A DNA stretch of 35,621 nucleotides from Muribaculaceae bacterium Zag1 (GCA_002633115.1 NWBJ01000113.1:1-35621); one strand, 5' to 3'. Positions 9,359 through 18,196 are shown, counted from the first letter of the stretch. Numbers and translations are program-made. Notes: a model not told the origin generated them from the letters alone.

Positions 9359-10555
9359 TTACTGTGCAGTAGCGGGGGAAGATGTGAATTTGGCGCGCTC
9401 TTTGGTGACCATGTATTTCCAGACCATGGCGGCGAGGAAGCTATAGACCAGCACTTGCAGCCACAGAGCGATGTAGCAGCGGGCATTCTCGGCCAGGGTA
9501 GCGGCGTTGCTGTTGATGCGGATAAAGCCCTCTATGCCCCATGTTGCGGGCACAAAGTCGCCAATGGTGAGCCAGAAAGGTGACATCGAATAGCGCGGCC
9601 ACGTCAGACCAGAGAGGAACAAGAAGATCAGCGAGGTAAACACTACTACGAGGAACACAAACTCCCTCTCCCATATCATTATCACTGCCAACTGGCCCAA
9701 GAAGGCCGAGGCCAACAGCAACGGGAACATCAGCAACAGATAATCCACCGGGTTGCCGTAGTGGGGCAAATGGAAAAACTCAGGCACATAGTGCAATATG
9801 TAGATGGCGACTGGTATGTAAAATATCGTATAGGCCAACGCCTTGCCCCACACCTGGGCCAAAGCCCCGGCATCGTTGACCCCCAGAGGGTCGTACCCGA
9901 AATTCTTGCGCCGACGCTCGCGGGCAGTGCCGCCAAGCAATCCCACACCGAGTATCAAGCTCTGCTGCATAATCAGCACCACAATGCCCGGAATCACAAA
10001 CGATGCGAAGCCCTGTTGCGTGTCGCCCAAGAAATGGCTGACAGTCTGTACTGGCATACCCACACCGAGCGATTCTGCCCCAAGAGCCTGTATGCGCTCA
10101 GTGGTGATGTCTGAGGCCAGCTTCATCTGAATTGATGACATGGCGCTCATCAATGCGCGATAGCGCAGCAGCAAGCTCATATCAGTGTACATAGTGGCAT
10201 GCGCTTGCTCCATCTGATTGATCTTCTTGCCATAATCATAAGGGATATGCAAGATGGCGTAGACCTTCTGCTCTGCCCACCAATCCTTAGCCTCTGACAT
10301 ATTCGAGGCGTATCCATACAGCGCAAACGCCGGCGAGGCCGAAGCTTGGCGCACCAGCTCGCGCGACTCCTGCGAACGGCAGTCGTCGACCACAGCCACC
10401 TCGATCTTTCTCACCTGCTCGGGATTGTAGATGAGCGTATACACGATAGGATACATCAACGGCAGAGCCACGAAAAAGAGGATTAGGCCGGGGTCGGTCA
10501 GCATCACCTTCCACTCCTGCCTAAATACTCGGGCCGTATTTCTAAACCATTTCAT
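9359..10555 (-). CDS. ABC-2 type permease, last gene of efflux operon
   Basis: 398 aa membrane protein of the ABC-2 permease family (YhhJ/YbhR-like). It has one membrane helix near residues 24-43, a large extracytoplasmic domain to about residue 180, then five hydrophobic segments in the C-terminal half (for example FASFVIPGIVVLIMQQSLI). This is the usual half-transporter layout of drug-efflux ABC-2 exporters. It follows a second permease by 13 bp, and the two probably form a heterodimer. The partner ATPase is not encoded in this window. No terminator is evident before the next promoter on the same strand. Confidence 0.85.
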   Translation of the reverse strand: MKWFRNTARVFRQEWKVMLTDPGLILFFVALPLMYPIVYTLIYNPEQVRKIEVAVVDDCRSQESRELVRQASASPAFALYGYASNMSEAKDWWAEQKVYAILHIPYDYGKKINQMEQAHATMYTDMSLLLRYRALMSAMSSIQMKLASDITTERIQALGAESLGVGMPVQTVSHFLGDTQQGFASFVIPGIVVLIMQQSLILGVGLLGGTARERRRKNFGYDPLGVNDAGALAQVWGKALAYTIFYIPVAIYILHYVPEFFHLPHYGNPVDYLLLMFPLLLASAFLGQLAVIMIWEREFVFLVVVFTSLIFLFLSGLTWPRYSMSPFWLTIGDFVPATWGIEGFIRINSNAATLAENARCYIALWLQVLVYSFLAAMVWKYMVTKERAKFTSSPATAQ

Positions 10556-10568
10556 GGGTTATGGAGAA

Positions 10569-11732
10569 TCATGGGATATAAACGGGATGCAGGCAAGCCT
10601 TCTTGAGTTTCCACAGGAAAGCCATGCCCAGATAGGGGAATATCAACAGCGCCACAAAGTAGAAGCGCACAAAGTAGACATCAAAACCGTTGAGGGCGAT
10701 ATTGACGTATATCAAGAACCAATATCTGATTGGCACAATATAACTGAACGCTGCGATAGCACCGTACATCTTCTCGACCGGGAACGAAAAGCCGCCAAAC
10801 GAGAACGTAAGCACGCCTATCAGCGACACCACGCTCAGAGCAAAGCGAGGATTAGGCAGAATCGATGCCACCATAACCGCAAACGACTGCGTAGCAATCA
10901 CAAACAGCACCGTGGCCACAAGCATCCACCATAGACTGCCATTCATAGGGAAATGCAAGAAACCGAACATAACAGCCTCGAGCAAGAAGCATACTATTAT
11001 GCCCAATATCGTCTGCGGCAACAGTTTGCCAAAGACAGCCACGGCTATATTTCCCTTAGCAGTCATCAGCCATTGCGGCGAGGTGCTGTGCTTGATCTCG
11101 ACAGTGATTGAAAACACTGTGAACAGCATCATCAGGAGCGCCACCGTAGCGAAGGTGAACGATGGAGACAGATAGTAGCTGTAGTTGGTCCACGGATTGC
11201 CAATTCCATGGATGTCAATATCGACTGGCACCGACAGAGCGGTTATCTGGTCAGGCGTGAGGCCCACGGCCGCAAGTTTGGCCGCTGCCAACCCTCCCGT
11301 TGTGCTTACAGCGACCAACTTGAACCCTTTGAAGGCAAATGTGCCAGGCACAAAGTAAGTCATGTTGCTGTACAGGTCAATAGTCGGTTTCTTGCCCGCC
11401 AAGGCATCCTTCTCAAAGTCGCGCGATATGATGAAAAAGCCAAAGATTTTGCCCTCGCGCACATAAGCCAGAGCGTCAGAATAACTCTCGAACTTGTATT
11501 GCACGTCGACCAGCTCGTTGCTATTGAGATTGCGAATGACCTGACGCGATAGCTCGGAATGGTCAAGGTCGACCACCGCAGCCGGGGTGCGCAGCGGCAA
11601 GCCGGCGTTGAGCAGACTCATGAAGATAAGTCCGCACCCGATGGGGCACAACACCATGAACACCAAGTACATCGGCATTGTCACCATCCTGCGCAACTCG
11701 CGCTTGACACTATCTACGATACCTATATTCAC
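10569..11732 (-). CDS. ABC-2 type permease, third gene of efflux operon
   Basis: 387 aa, with the same layout as the next permease: a first membrane helix at about 20-42, a periplasmic domain containing DLDHSELSRQVIRNLNSNE (an ABC-2 efflux-permease feature), then five to six membrane helices from about residue 190. It is expected to export a hydrophobic compound through the HlyD-TolC conduit encoded upstream. A 130-bp gap rich in GAAAAATG repeats separates it from the HlyD gene, so expression of the permeases may be tuned separately. It lacks any Walker motif. Confidence 0.85.
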   Translation of the reverse strand: MNIGIVDSVKRELRRMVTMPMYLVFMVLCPIGCGLIFMSLLNAGLPLRTPAAVVDLDHSELSRQVIRNLNSNELVDVQYKFESYSDALAYVREGKIFGFFIISRDFEKDALAGKKPTIDLYSNMTYFVPGTFAFKGFKLVAVSTTGGLAAAKLAAVGLTPDQITALSVPVDIDIHGIGNPWTNYSYYLSPSFTFATVALLMMLFTVFSITVEIKHSTSPQWLMTAKGNIAVAVFGKLLPQTILGIIVCFLLEAVMFGFLHFPMNGSLWWMLVATVLFVIATQSFAVMVASILPNPRFALSVVSLIGVLTFSFGGFSFPVEKMYGAIAAFSYIVPIRYWFLIYVNIALNGFDVYFVRFYFVALLIFPYLGMAFLWKLKKACLHPVYIP

Positions 11733-11736
11733 TTTA

Positions 11737-11867
11737 TAAATGAAAAATGAATAATGAAAAATGAAAAATTAAGATTGTGGAATGAAAAACAAAGAGTGAA
11801 GAGTGAAAGCTGAAGAATCTGGATAGCCCATTTTTCATTTTTCACTTTTCATTTTTCATTTTTTACT
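11737..11867. repeat. AT-rich inverted tandem repeat between HlyD and permease genes
   Basis: Several copies of a GAAAAATG-like unit (about 11737-11772) face several copies of its complement TTTTTCAT (about 11828-11866) across roughly 55 bp. The two blocks could pair in RNA or DNA. The right block touches the HlyD stop codon and the left block touches the permease start region. Confidence 0.7.
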
Positions 11868-12861
11868 TTTTGTATATGACTGTCATGCCGGGGCGGAGGT
11901 TGGGCACATGCTGGGTGGGGCGAGCCTTGATTTGGAATGTGCGGCTGTCCCAATCGCCAGTCGACTTGGTAGATTCCCAAGTGGCATACGAGCCCATATC
12001 ACGGATATAATAGATATCCACATCGATATCCTTCTTGCCCAGCCCGGGCACCATCACCTTGATGGTCTTGCCCATGGTGAGGTCAGCGAGCAACTCTTCG
12101 CGCACATTAAATGTCACATAGCGGTCATCAAGCTTAAGCAGACTCATGATAGGCGAGCCCAGAGCTACCAACTCGCTGGCTTCGGGATAGATCTGATCAA
12201 TTACGCCATCGTAGGGAGCTACGAGATAACTGTCCTCGAGCACAGCCTTGACTTGCTCAACTCCGCCATCAGCGGCAGCCACCATAGCGGCGGCCGATTC
12301 TTTATCCTCGCTTTGAGCGCCAGCGAGAGCCAAATCATATTGGCTGGTAGCGGCACCCTCGGCAGCCACGGCAGCATCATAAGCAGCCTTGGCCTCATCG
12401 CGCTTTTGCTCTGACACTACGCCCTCGCTGTAGAGATTCTCCATGCGCTCGTAGGTCTTGCGAGTAATGGTTGTGGCAGCCTTAGCCTGTTGCATCAGGT
12501 CGTAGGCGGCTTGGATAATCTGTTTGCGGGTGCCCACATCCACCTTCTTATCTTGCGACTTAGCCACCTCTTGCATAGCCTCGGCCTGAGTGAGCTGAGC
12601 CTCTGCTATCGACGAGTGGATGCGCACCAGGGTATCGCCAGCCAATACGGTGTCGCCCTCTTGCACATAAAATTCCTTGATGCGCCCCGAGAGTTTGCCG
12701 GAGATGCGAATCGTCGTGCCCTCGACCTGGCCCTCGACCAGCTCTGGGGGCTTATTTAGGCATAAAAATCCAAAAATTGCCAAAGCTATCGACACCAGCA
12801 CTACCACTGCCAGCGTGAGCATCAATGATTTGTTGGCTTTTGCTTCTTCTTGATTTTCCAT
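11863..12861 (-). CDS. HlyD-family periplasmic adaptor (membrane fusion protein)
   Basis: 332 aa from the ATG at 12861 (MENQEEAKANKS). One membrane anchor follows at about residues 12-34. A biotinyl-lipoyl half-motif comes next (SGKLSGRIKEFYVQEGDTVLAGD), then a long alpha-helical hairpin of about 110 residues, the second lipoyl half (VAPYDGVIDQIYPEASELVALG) and a beta-barrel tail. It links the inner-membrane permeases to the TolC protein encoded upstream. The frame is open 36 codons further up, but that stretch lies inside hairpins and REP-like repeat sequence, so the shorter start is preferred. It is most like YhiI/YbhG adaptors of ABC-2 efflux pumps. Confidence 0.9.
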   Translation of the reverse strand: MENQEEAKANKSLMLTLAVVVLVSIALAIFGFLCLNKPPELVEGQVEGTTIRISGKLSGRIKEFYVQEGDTVLAGDTLVRIHSSIAEAQLTQAEAMQEVAKSQDKKVDVGTRKQIIQAAYDLMQQAKAATTITRKTYERMENLYSEGVVSEQKRDEAKAAYDAAVAAEGAATSQYDLALAGAQSEDKESAAAMVAAADGGVEQVKAVLEDSYLVAPYDGVIDQIYPEASELVALGSPIMSLLKLDDRYVTFNVREELLADLTMGKTIKVMVPGLGKKDIDVDIYYIRDMGSYATWESTKSTGDWDSRTFQIKARPTQHVPNLRPGMTVIYKK

Positions 12862-12890
12862 ATTGAGTGTTTGTTTTTTATCGATATTGA

Positions 12891-12911
12891 CGGGCTCACA
12901 AACTGAGCCCG
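12891..12911. repeat. Perfect hairpin in the TolC-HlyD gap
   Basis: Arms CGGGCTCA and TGAGCCCG with loop CAAAC. A smaller hairpin (AGCCG-CCATA-CGGCT) follows near 12917-12931. Neither is followed by a T-run on the minus strand, so these are more likely processing or attenuation structures inside the operon than strong terminators. Confidence 0.65.
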
Positions 12912-12956
12912 AACAGTAGCCGCCATACGGCTCCCTATATTGGTGATACTTTTGAC

Positions 12957-13046
12957 CTATCTGAAACAACCCCTACGGGGTAGCCTCTTTGGTCCTTATT
13001 ACTATCTGAAACAACCCCTACGGGGTAGCCTCTTTGGTCCTCATTA
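12957..13046. repeat. Tandem dimer of a 45-bp REP-like unit
   Basis: Two nearly identical 45-bp units begin at 12957 and 13002. Each contains a palindromic core CCCCTACGGGG. The same core in the opposite orientation occurs at 22772-22795, 22829-22848 and, shortened, at 25002-25019. All copies are intergenic. Confidence 0.8.
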
Positions 13047-13070
13047 CTCATTACTCATTACTTATTACTT
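13041..13070. repeat. Short TCATTAC tandem repeat
   Basis: Four imperfect copies of a 7-bp TCATTAC unit run into the last codons and stop of the TolC-type gene. A simple slippage-prone tract with no function visible. Confidence 0.55.
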
Positions 13071-14516
13071 ATACAGTGTGCCCAACACCTTGCTGAGGTA
13101 GGTGTCGCATAGATGGACATCTATCATGGCATCGATGTTTTCAGAATTGGCCTTGAGCCAGGCGGTCTGCGCCTCCATCACATTGTCGGTGGTGGCCATG
13201 CCCTCCTTGAAGCTGAGGGTAGCGCAACGCAAATTCTCATTGGCCTTAGCCAAGTTGGTCTCAGTCATATTGTAAGTCTTGACCGACTCTTCGGCTCTGA
13301 ATGCGGCTTGGCTCACTTGCAGCGACACCATTTCCTCGGCATCCTGGAGTTCGAGCTTCTTGATTACCACATCGCTCTCGGCAGCCTTGTATTTCGAGTA
13401 GTCGCCTCCCCAGTGCCACAAGGGTATCGTCACCATGGCGCCGACTGAGAATGCTCCGCTGAAACGCTTCTTGAAGCCGTCAAACATATTGGGATTTGAG
13501 AATGAATAAGCGCCCACCAACGCCACATTGGGGAGCATCGTCGATAGAGCAACCTTTTGCTGCTGCTCGGCCACATCGATGCTCAGGCGCAGAGCCTCGA
13601 GGTCGTGGCGGCGCTGATATACCTGCTCCATATCATAATGAGCAGCCGGAGGCGTAGTCTTGGAGATGTCGTTGAGATCCTCATCCTCAAGCGGGAATAC
13701 TGTGTTGACCGGCAAGCCGCACACCTGAGCAAGAGCCATGCGCGAGAGGGTAAGGCCATTCTCCACCTTGGTCATATCCACCTGGGCAGAGTTGAGCTTG
13801 ACATCCACGCTGAGCTTGTCGGCGCGAGTGGCCACGCCTTGCTCAAGCATCAGAGCCACATCGCGATCGAGCGATTCGAGGAGAGCCAAATAGCTTTGCG
13901 CAAGTTTGTACTTTGCTTTGAGCGACACCACCTGCCAATAGGCGGCATCGACGGCATAGATTACATTTTCTGCCTCGCTAAGGTGCAAAGCCTGGGCAGC
14001 CTCTTCTGCAAATTTGGTTATCTTATTCATAGCCACAATCTTGCCGCCCATATAAATGGGTTGGGTAAGGGTCACAGCTCCGAAAAACACATTGTGTATA
14101 TCATAAGTCAGAGCTTCCTTGGGCATCAGAGCCACCTGCTCGGGTATGTATTCGCCAGTGGCCGGATTCTTGACCAATTCGCCAGTGAGAGGATTCTTCA
14201 CCAGATTGAAGTCGTAGGTCTCTGTCTCAAGATTGAAAGTCTTGACCGGGAGCAACTGGTCAGAGTCAAACACCGAGAGCTTTTTCTGGTTGTAGAGATA
14301 CCCCCCGGCAAAGTCGATGGCGGGGAGATAAGCCGAAAAAGCCTCCTTATTCTGATATTTGGCTGTGACAATGCGTTGTCGACTCATCATCAGCTGCTTG
14401 TTGTTGGCCAGAGCCATAGCCCGACACGAATCGAGCGACACGGCCCCCTGAGCCCAGCTTCCGATGGCAGCACTCACGGCGAGTATGATAGCAAATAGTC
14501 GCTTTGGTGACATCAT
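13065..14516 (-). CDS. TolC-family outer-membrane efflux protein
   Basis: 483 aa from the ATG at 14516. A Sec signal peptide (MMSPKRLFAIILAVSAAIGSWAQG) is followed by AVSLDSCRAMALANNKQL, the usual first repeat of TolC-type outer-membrane factors, and by two long helical stretches typical of the trimeric tunnel. The frame is open for 40 codons more, but those would precede the signal peptide and overlap the likely promoter or operator, so they are rejected. This is the first gene of the operon and provides the outer-membrane exit for the HlyD-permease pump behind it. An AACGTT-N3-AACGTT inverted repeat lies 41-55 bp upstream. Confidence 0.88.
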   Translation of the reverse strand: MMSPKRLFAIILAVSAAIGSWAQGAVSLDSCRAMALANNKQLMMSRQRIVTAKYQNKEAFSAYLPAIDFAGGYLYNQKKLSVFDSDQLLPVKTFNLETETYDFNLVKNPLTGELVKNPATGEYIPEQVALMPKEALTYDIHNVFFGAVTLTQPIYMGGKIVAMNKITKFAEEAAQALHLSEAENVIYAVDAAYWQVVSLKAKYKLAQSYLALLESLDRDVALMLEQGVATRADKLSVDVKLNSAQVDMTKVENGLTLSRMALAQVCGLPVNTVFPLEDEDLNDISKTTPPAAHYDMEQVYQRRHDLEALRLSIDVAEQQQKVALSTMLPNVALVGAYSFSNPNMFDGFKKRFSGAFSVGAMVTIPLWHWGGDYSKYKAAESDVVIKKLELQDAEEMVSLQVSQAAFRAEESVKTYNMTETNLAKANENLRCATLSFKEGMATTDNVMEAQTAWLKANSENIDAMIDVHLCDTYLSKVLGTLYK

Positions 14517-14556
14517 TAGTATTATTGTTTTTGATGGTCTGTTAAGCTTAAAAAGA

Positions 14557-14571
14557 AACGTTGCAAACGTT
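14557..14571. promoter_or_regulatory. Possible operator upstream of the efflux operon
   Basis: AACGTT-GCA-AACGTT, an inverted repeat with 6-bp arms placed 41-55 bp before the TolC start. LacI- and TetR-family sites often look like this, but no regulator gene is adjacent. I did not find an exact TAnnTTTG -7 box here; TAACGTTTG on the minus strand comes closest. Confidence 0.4.
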
Positions 14572-14731
14572 ACACAATTATATTGAAGAAACGTACAAAA
14601 CAAGAACACAAAAATTGTATATTTAGTTCCCCTCACCAGAGAAATGTTACAATTTTATCCTCAATGTCGACCAAAATAACCATCATCAGCAATAATACCA
14701 ATCCCGTGACCAAGGATTGAATAAAAATTCG

Positions 14732-14739
14732 TACCTTTG
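14732..14739 (+). promoter_or_regulatory. -7 element for the MFS exporter
   Basis: TACCTTTG, 61 bp upstream of the MFS start. No good TTTG lies at the right distance, so only the -7 box is supported. Confidence 0.5.
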
Positions 14740-14800
14740 CGCCGAGATTTTTTAAGGTAAAAGAAGATTTAAAGGACGCTGTTCATTTTTTCACAAAGCT

Positions 14801-15952
14801 ATGAAAAGAGAGAGCTGGGTGCCATGCATAGCATTGGCCACCTCGACATTTATTTTCCACACATCCGAGTTTGTGCCAGTGGCGCTGCTCACCGATATTG
14901 CCGATGCCTTTGGTGCCACCGAGGCCCAGGTGGGCATGATCATCTCAGTCTACGCCTGGGTCGTGGGCCTGATGTCGCTGCCACTGATGGTAGCAGTGGC
15001 CAAGATGGATTGGCGCAAAATCATGCTATGGGTGCTGGGCCTGTTCTCATTGTTCCAACTCGCCTCAGCTCTCGCTCCGACCTACGGGGCTCTGATATGC
15101 GCTCGCGTGGGGGTAGCTTGTTGCCATGCGGTGTTTTGGGGCATTGTGCCTCCCTACGCTGTGGCTACGGCTCCGCAAGGAGGCAGTGCCAAGGCCCTGA
15201 GTTTCATCATCACCGGTTCGTCGATTGGCACTATCCTGGGTTTGCCACTTGGCCGCATGGTGGGTTTGTGGCTCAGCTGGCGAGCTACCTTTGCAGCAGT
15301 AGCGGCAGTGAGCGCATTGGTTACCATTGCTTGCTTTATCTATCTCCCTCGCCACCGGTCAAGCGAAGAATTCTCGCTGCGCGATGTGCCGCACATGCTC
15401 ACCAATCCGATGGTAATGCGCATCTACGTGTTCATACTCGCAATCGTCACCAGCTATTTCATGATATACAGTTACATCGAGCCATTCCTGGCCCAAGTGG
15501 CGCAGATGTCGGCTATGATGATTACCCTCACCTTGTCGCTGATGGGCGCGGCTGGGATTGTGGCTGGCTGGGCATTCGCTCGTTGGTTTGCCGGATGGCC
15601 TCGTTGGTTTTTCACTGGCGCACCGATTGCCATAGCCATCTACGGTCTGGCCATTAACGCACTGGCACCTTGGGCCATAGGCGTGATGGTCTTCTGCTTT
15701 TTCGGGTCGATGGGTTGCACATGCTTCAACCTCGGCTGCCAAGACATGCTCATCAAGCGCGGACCCCAGCCATCGACCATACCTGTTGCCACCTATTCGG
15801 GCATCTTCAATATCGGCATTGGCAGCGGGGCCCTGCTCGGCGGTCTGGTTGCCACCCATTTGGGCCTTGGTTGGATCGGTGTCCTGGCCTTTTTGCCGGC
15901 CATATTAGGGGTATTGCTCTCGCTGCCTCTCACCCGCTATGCAAGAGCGTAG
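14801..15952 (+). CDS. MFS transporter, SotB-like sugar/drug exporter
   Basis: 383 aa with about 12 membrane helices, the size of the DHA1/SotB (YdeA) subfamily. Family-like features are the N-terminal STFIFHTSEFVPVALLTDIA, the cytoplasmic loop MDWRKIML after helix 2, and ALSFIITGSSIGTILGLPLG near residue 130-150, which closely follows SotB-type exporters. Likely role is proton-driven efflux of a sugar or small drug; the substrate is unknown. It is the only plus-strand gene between two minus-strand blocks and runs tail to tail with cbiB, whose stop lies a few bases away. Confidence 0.85.
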   Translation: MKRESWVPCIALATSTFIFHTSEFVPVALLTDIADAFGATEAQVGMIISVYAWVVGLMSLPLMVAVAKMDWRKIMLWVLGLFSLFQLASALAPTYGALICARVGVACCHAVFWGIVPPYAVATAPQGGSAKALSFIITGSSIGTILGLPLGRMVGLWLSWRATFAAVAAVSALVTIACFIYLPRHRSSEEFSLRDVPHMLTNPMVMRIYVFILAIVTSYFMIYSYIEPFLAQVAQMSAMMITLTLSLMGAAGIVAGWAFARWFAGWPRWFFTGAPIAIAIYGLAINALAPWAIGVMVFCFFGSMGCTCFNLGCQDMLIKRGPQPSTIPVATYSGIFNIGIGSGALLGGLVATHLGLGWIGVLAFLPAILGVLLSLPLTRYARA

Positions 15953-15955
15953 CGG

Positions 15956-16885
15956 TCAGATCAGCAGTCGGCACGCTGCCGTCAAGATTATCATAACCAA
16001 CTCGGCAGCGCGATTCACATATACTGCTGTTTTGATGTCAGCGCTCACAAGCGCTCGCTCGTTCGAGCCTATATATGGTTTAGGCACAAGCTCGCCGAAA
16101 TAGTCGTGCGGACCACCGAATCGGCAATCGAGTATGCCAGCCAATGCGGCTTCGGGATACCCAGAATTAGGGCTAAGATGCTCACGACCATAGCGATGCA
16201 CAAAGCTCAGCAGACCCCAGCGACCGCTCACCAGCACCATCAACAGAGCTGTTAGGCGCGCCGGGATGTAATTTGCCGCATCATCGATGCGAGCGGCCCA
16301 GCTGCCAAACTCGCGATAGCGCTCGTTGCGATATCCAATCATCGAATCCAAGGTATTGACCATCTTGTACGCCACCATGCCCGGCACGCCCAGCAACGCA
16401 AACCAGAAAAGCGGAGCTATCACCCCATCGCTGAGATTCTCGGCAAGAGTCTCTAAGGCTGCAGTGCGCACCTCATGATCAGAGAGGGAAGCAGTGTCGC
16501 GCCCCACGATTCGTCCTACCTGTTTCCGACCCTGCTCTAGCCCCAAGTCGGCGGCTCTAAACACTCCCCTCACTTCCCGTATCAATGTAGTGCCAGCCAA
16601 GCAATAGAATATCAAAATTGTCTCTACCCCAAATTTCACCCACTCGCCTAAAAGTTCAGCCGTCCAAACCACTAACCAAGCCAAAGCCCCAGCAATCGCT
16701 ATCAGTCCCACAGCGCACACTGCTCCTTTGGCCTTACGGTGCTGACCATGGTTGAAACAATGCTCACACGCGCTGATAGCCTGGCCCATCCACACAATCG
16801 GATGCGGCCAGCCCTCCGGGTCGCCTATGCTCCAGTCCAGGATCATTGCCGCCACAAGCGGCCCTATCGCCCATATTGCATCCAT
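15956..16885 (-). CDS. cbiB: Adenosylcobinamide-phosphate synthase
   Basis: 309 aa integral membrane enzyme that joins the aminopropanol side chain to adenosylcobyric acid late in cobalamin biosynthesis. Family marks are DWSIGDPEGWPHPIVWMG near the start, ETLAENLSDGVIAPLFW in the middle and NTLDSMIGYRNERYREFG followed by ARIDDAANYIPAR, with several hydrophobic helices. It overlaps the upstream cobD by 22 bp, so the pair is translationally coupled. cobD makes its aminopropanol-phosphate substrate. Both look intact although the neighbouring cbiA is broken, so the cell may salvage cobinamide or hold the other genes elsewhere. Confidence 0.93.
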   Translation of the reverse strand: MDAIWAIGPLVAAMILDWSIGDPEGWPHPIVWMGQAISACEHCFNHGQHRKAKGAVCAVGLIAIAGALAWLVVWTAELLGEWVKFGVETILIFYCLAGTTLIREVRGVFRAADLGLEQGRKQVGRIVGRDTASLSDHEVRTAALETLAENLSDGVIAPLFWFALLGVPGMVAYKMVNTLDSMIGYRNERYREFGSWAARIDDAANYIPARLTALLMVLVSGRWGLLSFVHRYGREHLSPNSGYPEAALAGILDCRFGGPHDYFGELVPKPYIGSNERALVSADIKTAVYVNRAAELVMIILTAACRLLI

Positions 16886-17883
16886 TCCTTTATCTTTTTC
16901 ACCAACAATGCGTCAGCCTCTGCGCCTATTGAGGCTACGCGGAAGTATGGTCGGTCGAGTGGGCGCATATTCCCGGCGGCTCTAATCAAGATGTCGGCTT
17001 TGTCAATCAGATATTGCTTAAGCGAATAGGCATCGGCCAAGTCGGGGAGTTCGCACAGCATAAACGGCGTAGTTGATGGCTCTACCTTGATGCCAATTTC
17101 CTCCAGACCCTGCTTTAGCCGTTGAGCTTGCGCCAGCATATCTTCAAGCGGCATGGCATAGTCAGCCTCATGGTCGAGCAGGTAATGCGCGGCTTTGAGT
17201 GCCGGAGTGCTCATTGCCCAAGGCATGCGTCCCGAGCGCATACGCGCAATGATATGCGGATTGCCAACTGCATAACCGATTCTTAGGCCTGGCACCGAGT
17301 AATCCTTTGTCATTGAATAGATAAGCAGCACATTGTTGCGCAACACCGCCTCATGGGGCTCAATCGCTGGGAAGGGCGTATAGCGATGGTAAGCCTGATC
17401 CACAACCATCAGAGTATAGGGCAGAGCATCGGCAATCTCCAATATCTCCTGCGCTGGGATCATGCGGCCAGTGGGATTGTTGGGATTGCAAATCCAAGCC
17501 ATATCATAATCCTTGCTCAGACTCAATATCGATGGCATATTCCTCACCTCATGGCCAGCGGCAGCGGCCGCATCGGCGTATTCGGCAAATGTCGGGGTCA
17601 ACACTGCGCTGCGAGCATCAATCTTGAGCGTGGCAGCCAGATATATGGCCTCGGTGGCTCCGTTGGTGACCATCACGCAATTTGACTTCACCCCTAATGC
17701 CTCGCTGATTTTCTCCTCGAGACTCACAGGCGCCGGTTCCGGATAGTTTGACAGCAGCGTCAGGTCCTCCCACAGATGCAACATCAGCCCAGAATGGTCC
17801 ACCCCTTGGCGCACATTGCTGCTGAAATTGTAGCGTATAGGGCGCGAGTGCCCGTGTATATCATCGCCGTGACCGTAAATCAT
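16864..17883 (-). CDS. cobD: L-threonine-O-3-phosphate decarboxylase
   Basis: 339 aa PLP enzyme of the histidinol-phosphate aminotransferase fold. It carries NPNNPTG (133-139), D162-x-A-Y, the PLP lysine in SMTKDYSVPG (Lys193) and Arg201 in GLRIGY. The short length, the N-terminal GHGDDIHGHS-type start and the position beside cbiB point to the threonine-phosphate decarboxylase of cobalamin synthesis rather than HisC. It yields (R)-1-amino-2-propanol phosphate for cbiB. Its start overlaps the stop of the truncated cbiA by 4 bp. Confidence 0.88.
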   Translation of the reverse strand: MIYGHGDDIHGHSRPIRYNFSSNVRQGVDHSGLMLHLWEDLTLLSNYPEPAPVSLEEKISEALGVKSNCVMVTNGATEAIYLAATLKIDARSAVLTPTFAEYADAAAAAGHEVRNMPSILSLSKDYDMAWICNPNNPTGRMIPAQEILEIADALPYTLMVVDQAYHRYTPFPAIEPHEAVLRNNVLLIYSMTKDYSVPGLRIGYAVGNPHIIARMRSGRMPWAMSTPALKAAHYLLDHEADYAMPLEDMLAQAQRLKQGLEEIGIKVEPSTTPFMLCELPDLADAYSLKQYLIDKADILIRAAGNMRPLDRPYFRVASIGAEADALLVKKIKEWMQYGR

Positions 17884-18176
17884 ATCTTACTCATAATGTT
17901 ATAGATGAGAGGAATATCAAGATGGCGCCTCAATTCTTGAGCCCATTGGCTATAACTTTGACGCAAATACGGCTCTGAGGCCATAAAGAGGTCAAGGTTT
18001 AGCGACGGCTCTCCAACCGCTGCTCGATGGAATTGAGTATCGATATAATCAGGCCCGCATTTGCATGGCTTTACCCTCAGGCCTCGCTTGCGCAGGGTCC
18101 GCATCAAGCCCACAGCAATGGTAGTTTTACCGCTGCCAGAGTTGGCTGCCGCTATCAGTAATTGAGGAATTTTCAT
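17880..18176 (-). pseudogene. cbiA: Truncated cobyrinate a,c-diamide synthase (cbiA fragment)
   Basis: 98 aa only, against roughly 430-460 aa for the family. The N-terminus is clear: Walker A AANSGSGKTT (10-19) and PCKCGPDYIDTQFHR (37-51) are cbiA/cobB hallmarks, followed by PSLNLDLFMASEPY. After about residue 80 the sequence jumps to a short tail that does not continue the family, as expected from a large internal deletion. The glutaminase domain is missing, so the protein cannot carry out amidation. The remaining frame still ends in a 4-bp overlap with cobD, so the fragment may persist as a leader that keeps cobD translated. Confidence 0.82.
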
Positions 18177-18196
18177 GATTGGTCATAATCCCTATA

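Noticed and set aside
12891-12911. Terminator between TolC and HlyD genes
   Set aside because: The hairpin is perfect but no T-run follows on the minus strand, and the downstream genes need the transcript.
12862-12969. Longer N-terminus for the HlyD protein
   Set aside because: The extra 36 codons lie in hairpins and REP-like sequence, and the membrane anchor follows the inner ATG at the usual distance.
12957-13046. CRISPR-like direct repeat
   Set aside because: Only two adjacent 45-bp units with no spacers and no cas genes; the palindromic core recurs singly elsewhere.
13557-14498. 313-codon open frame on the plus strand inside the TolC gene
   Set aside because: Antisense shadow of a well-supported TolC-family gene, without promoter or family features.
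14517-14636. Longer N-terminus for the TolC protein
   Set aside because: It would place 40 residues before a clean signal peptide and cover the likely operator.
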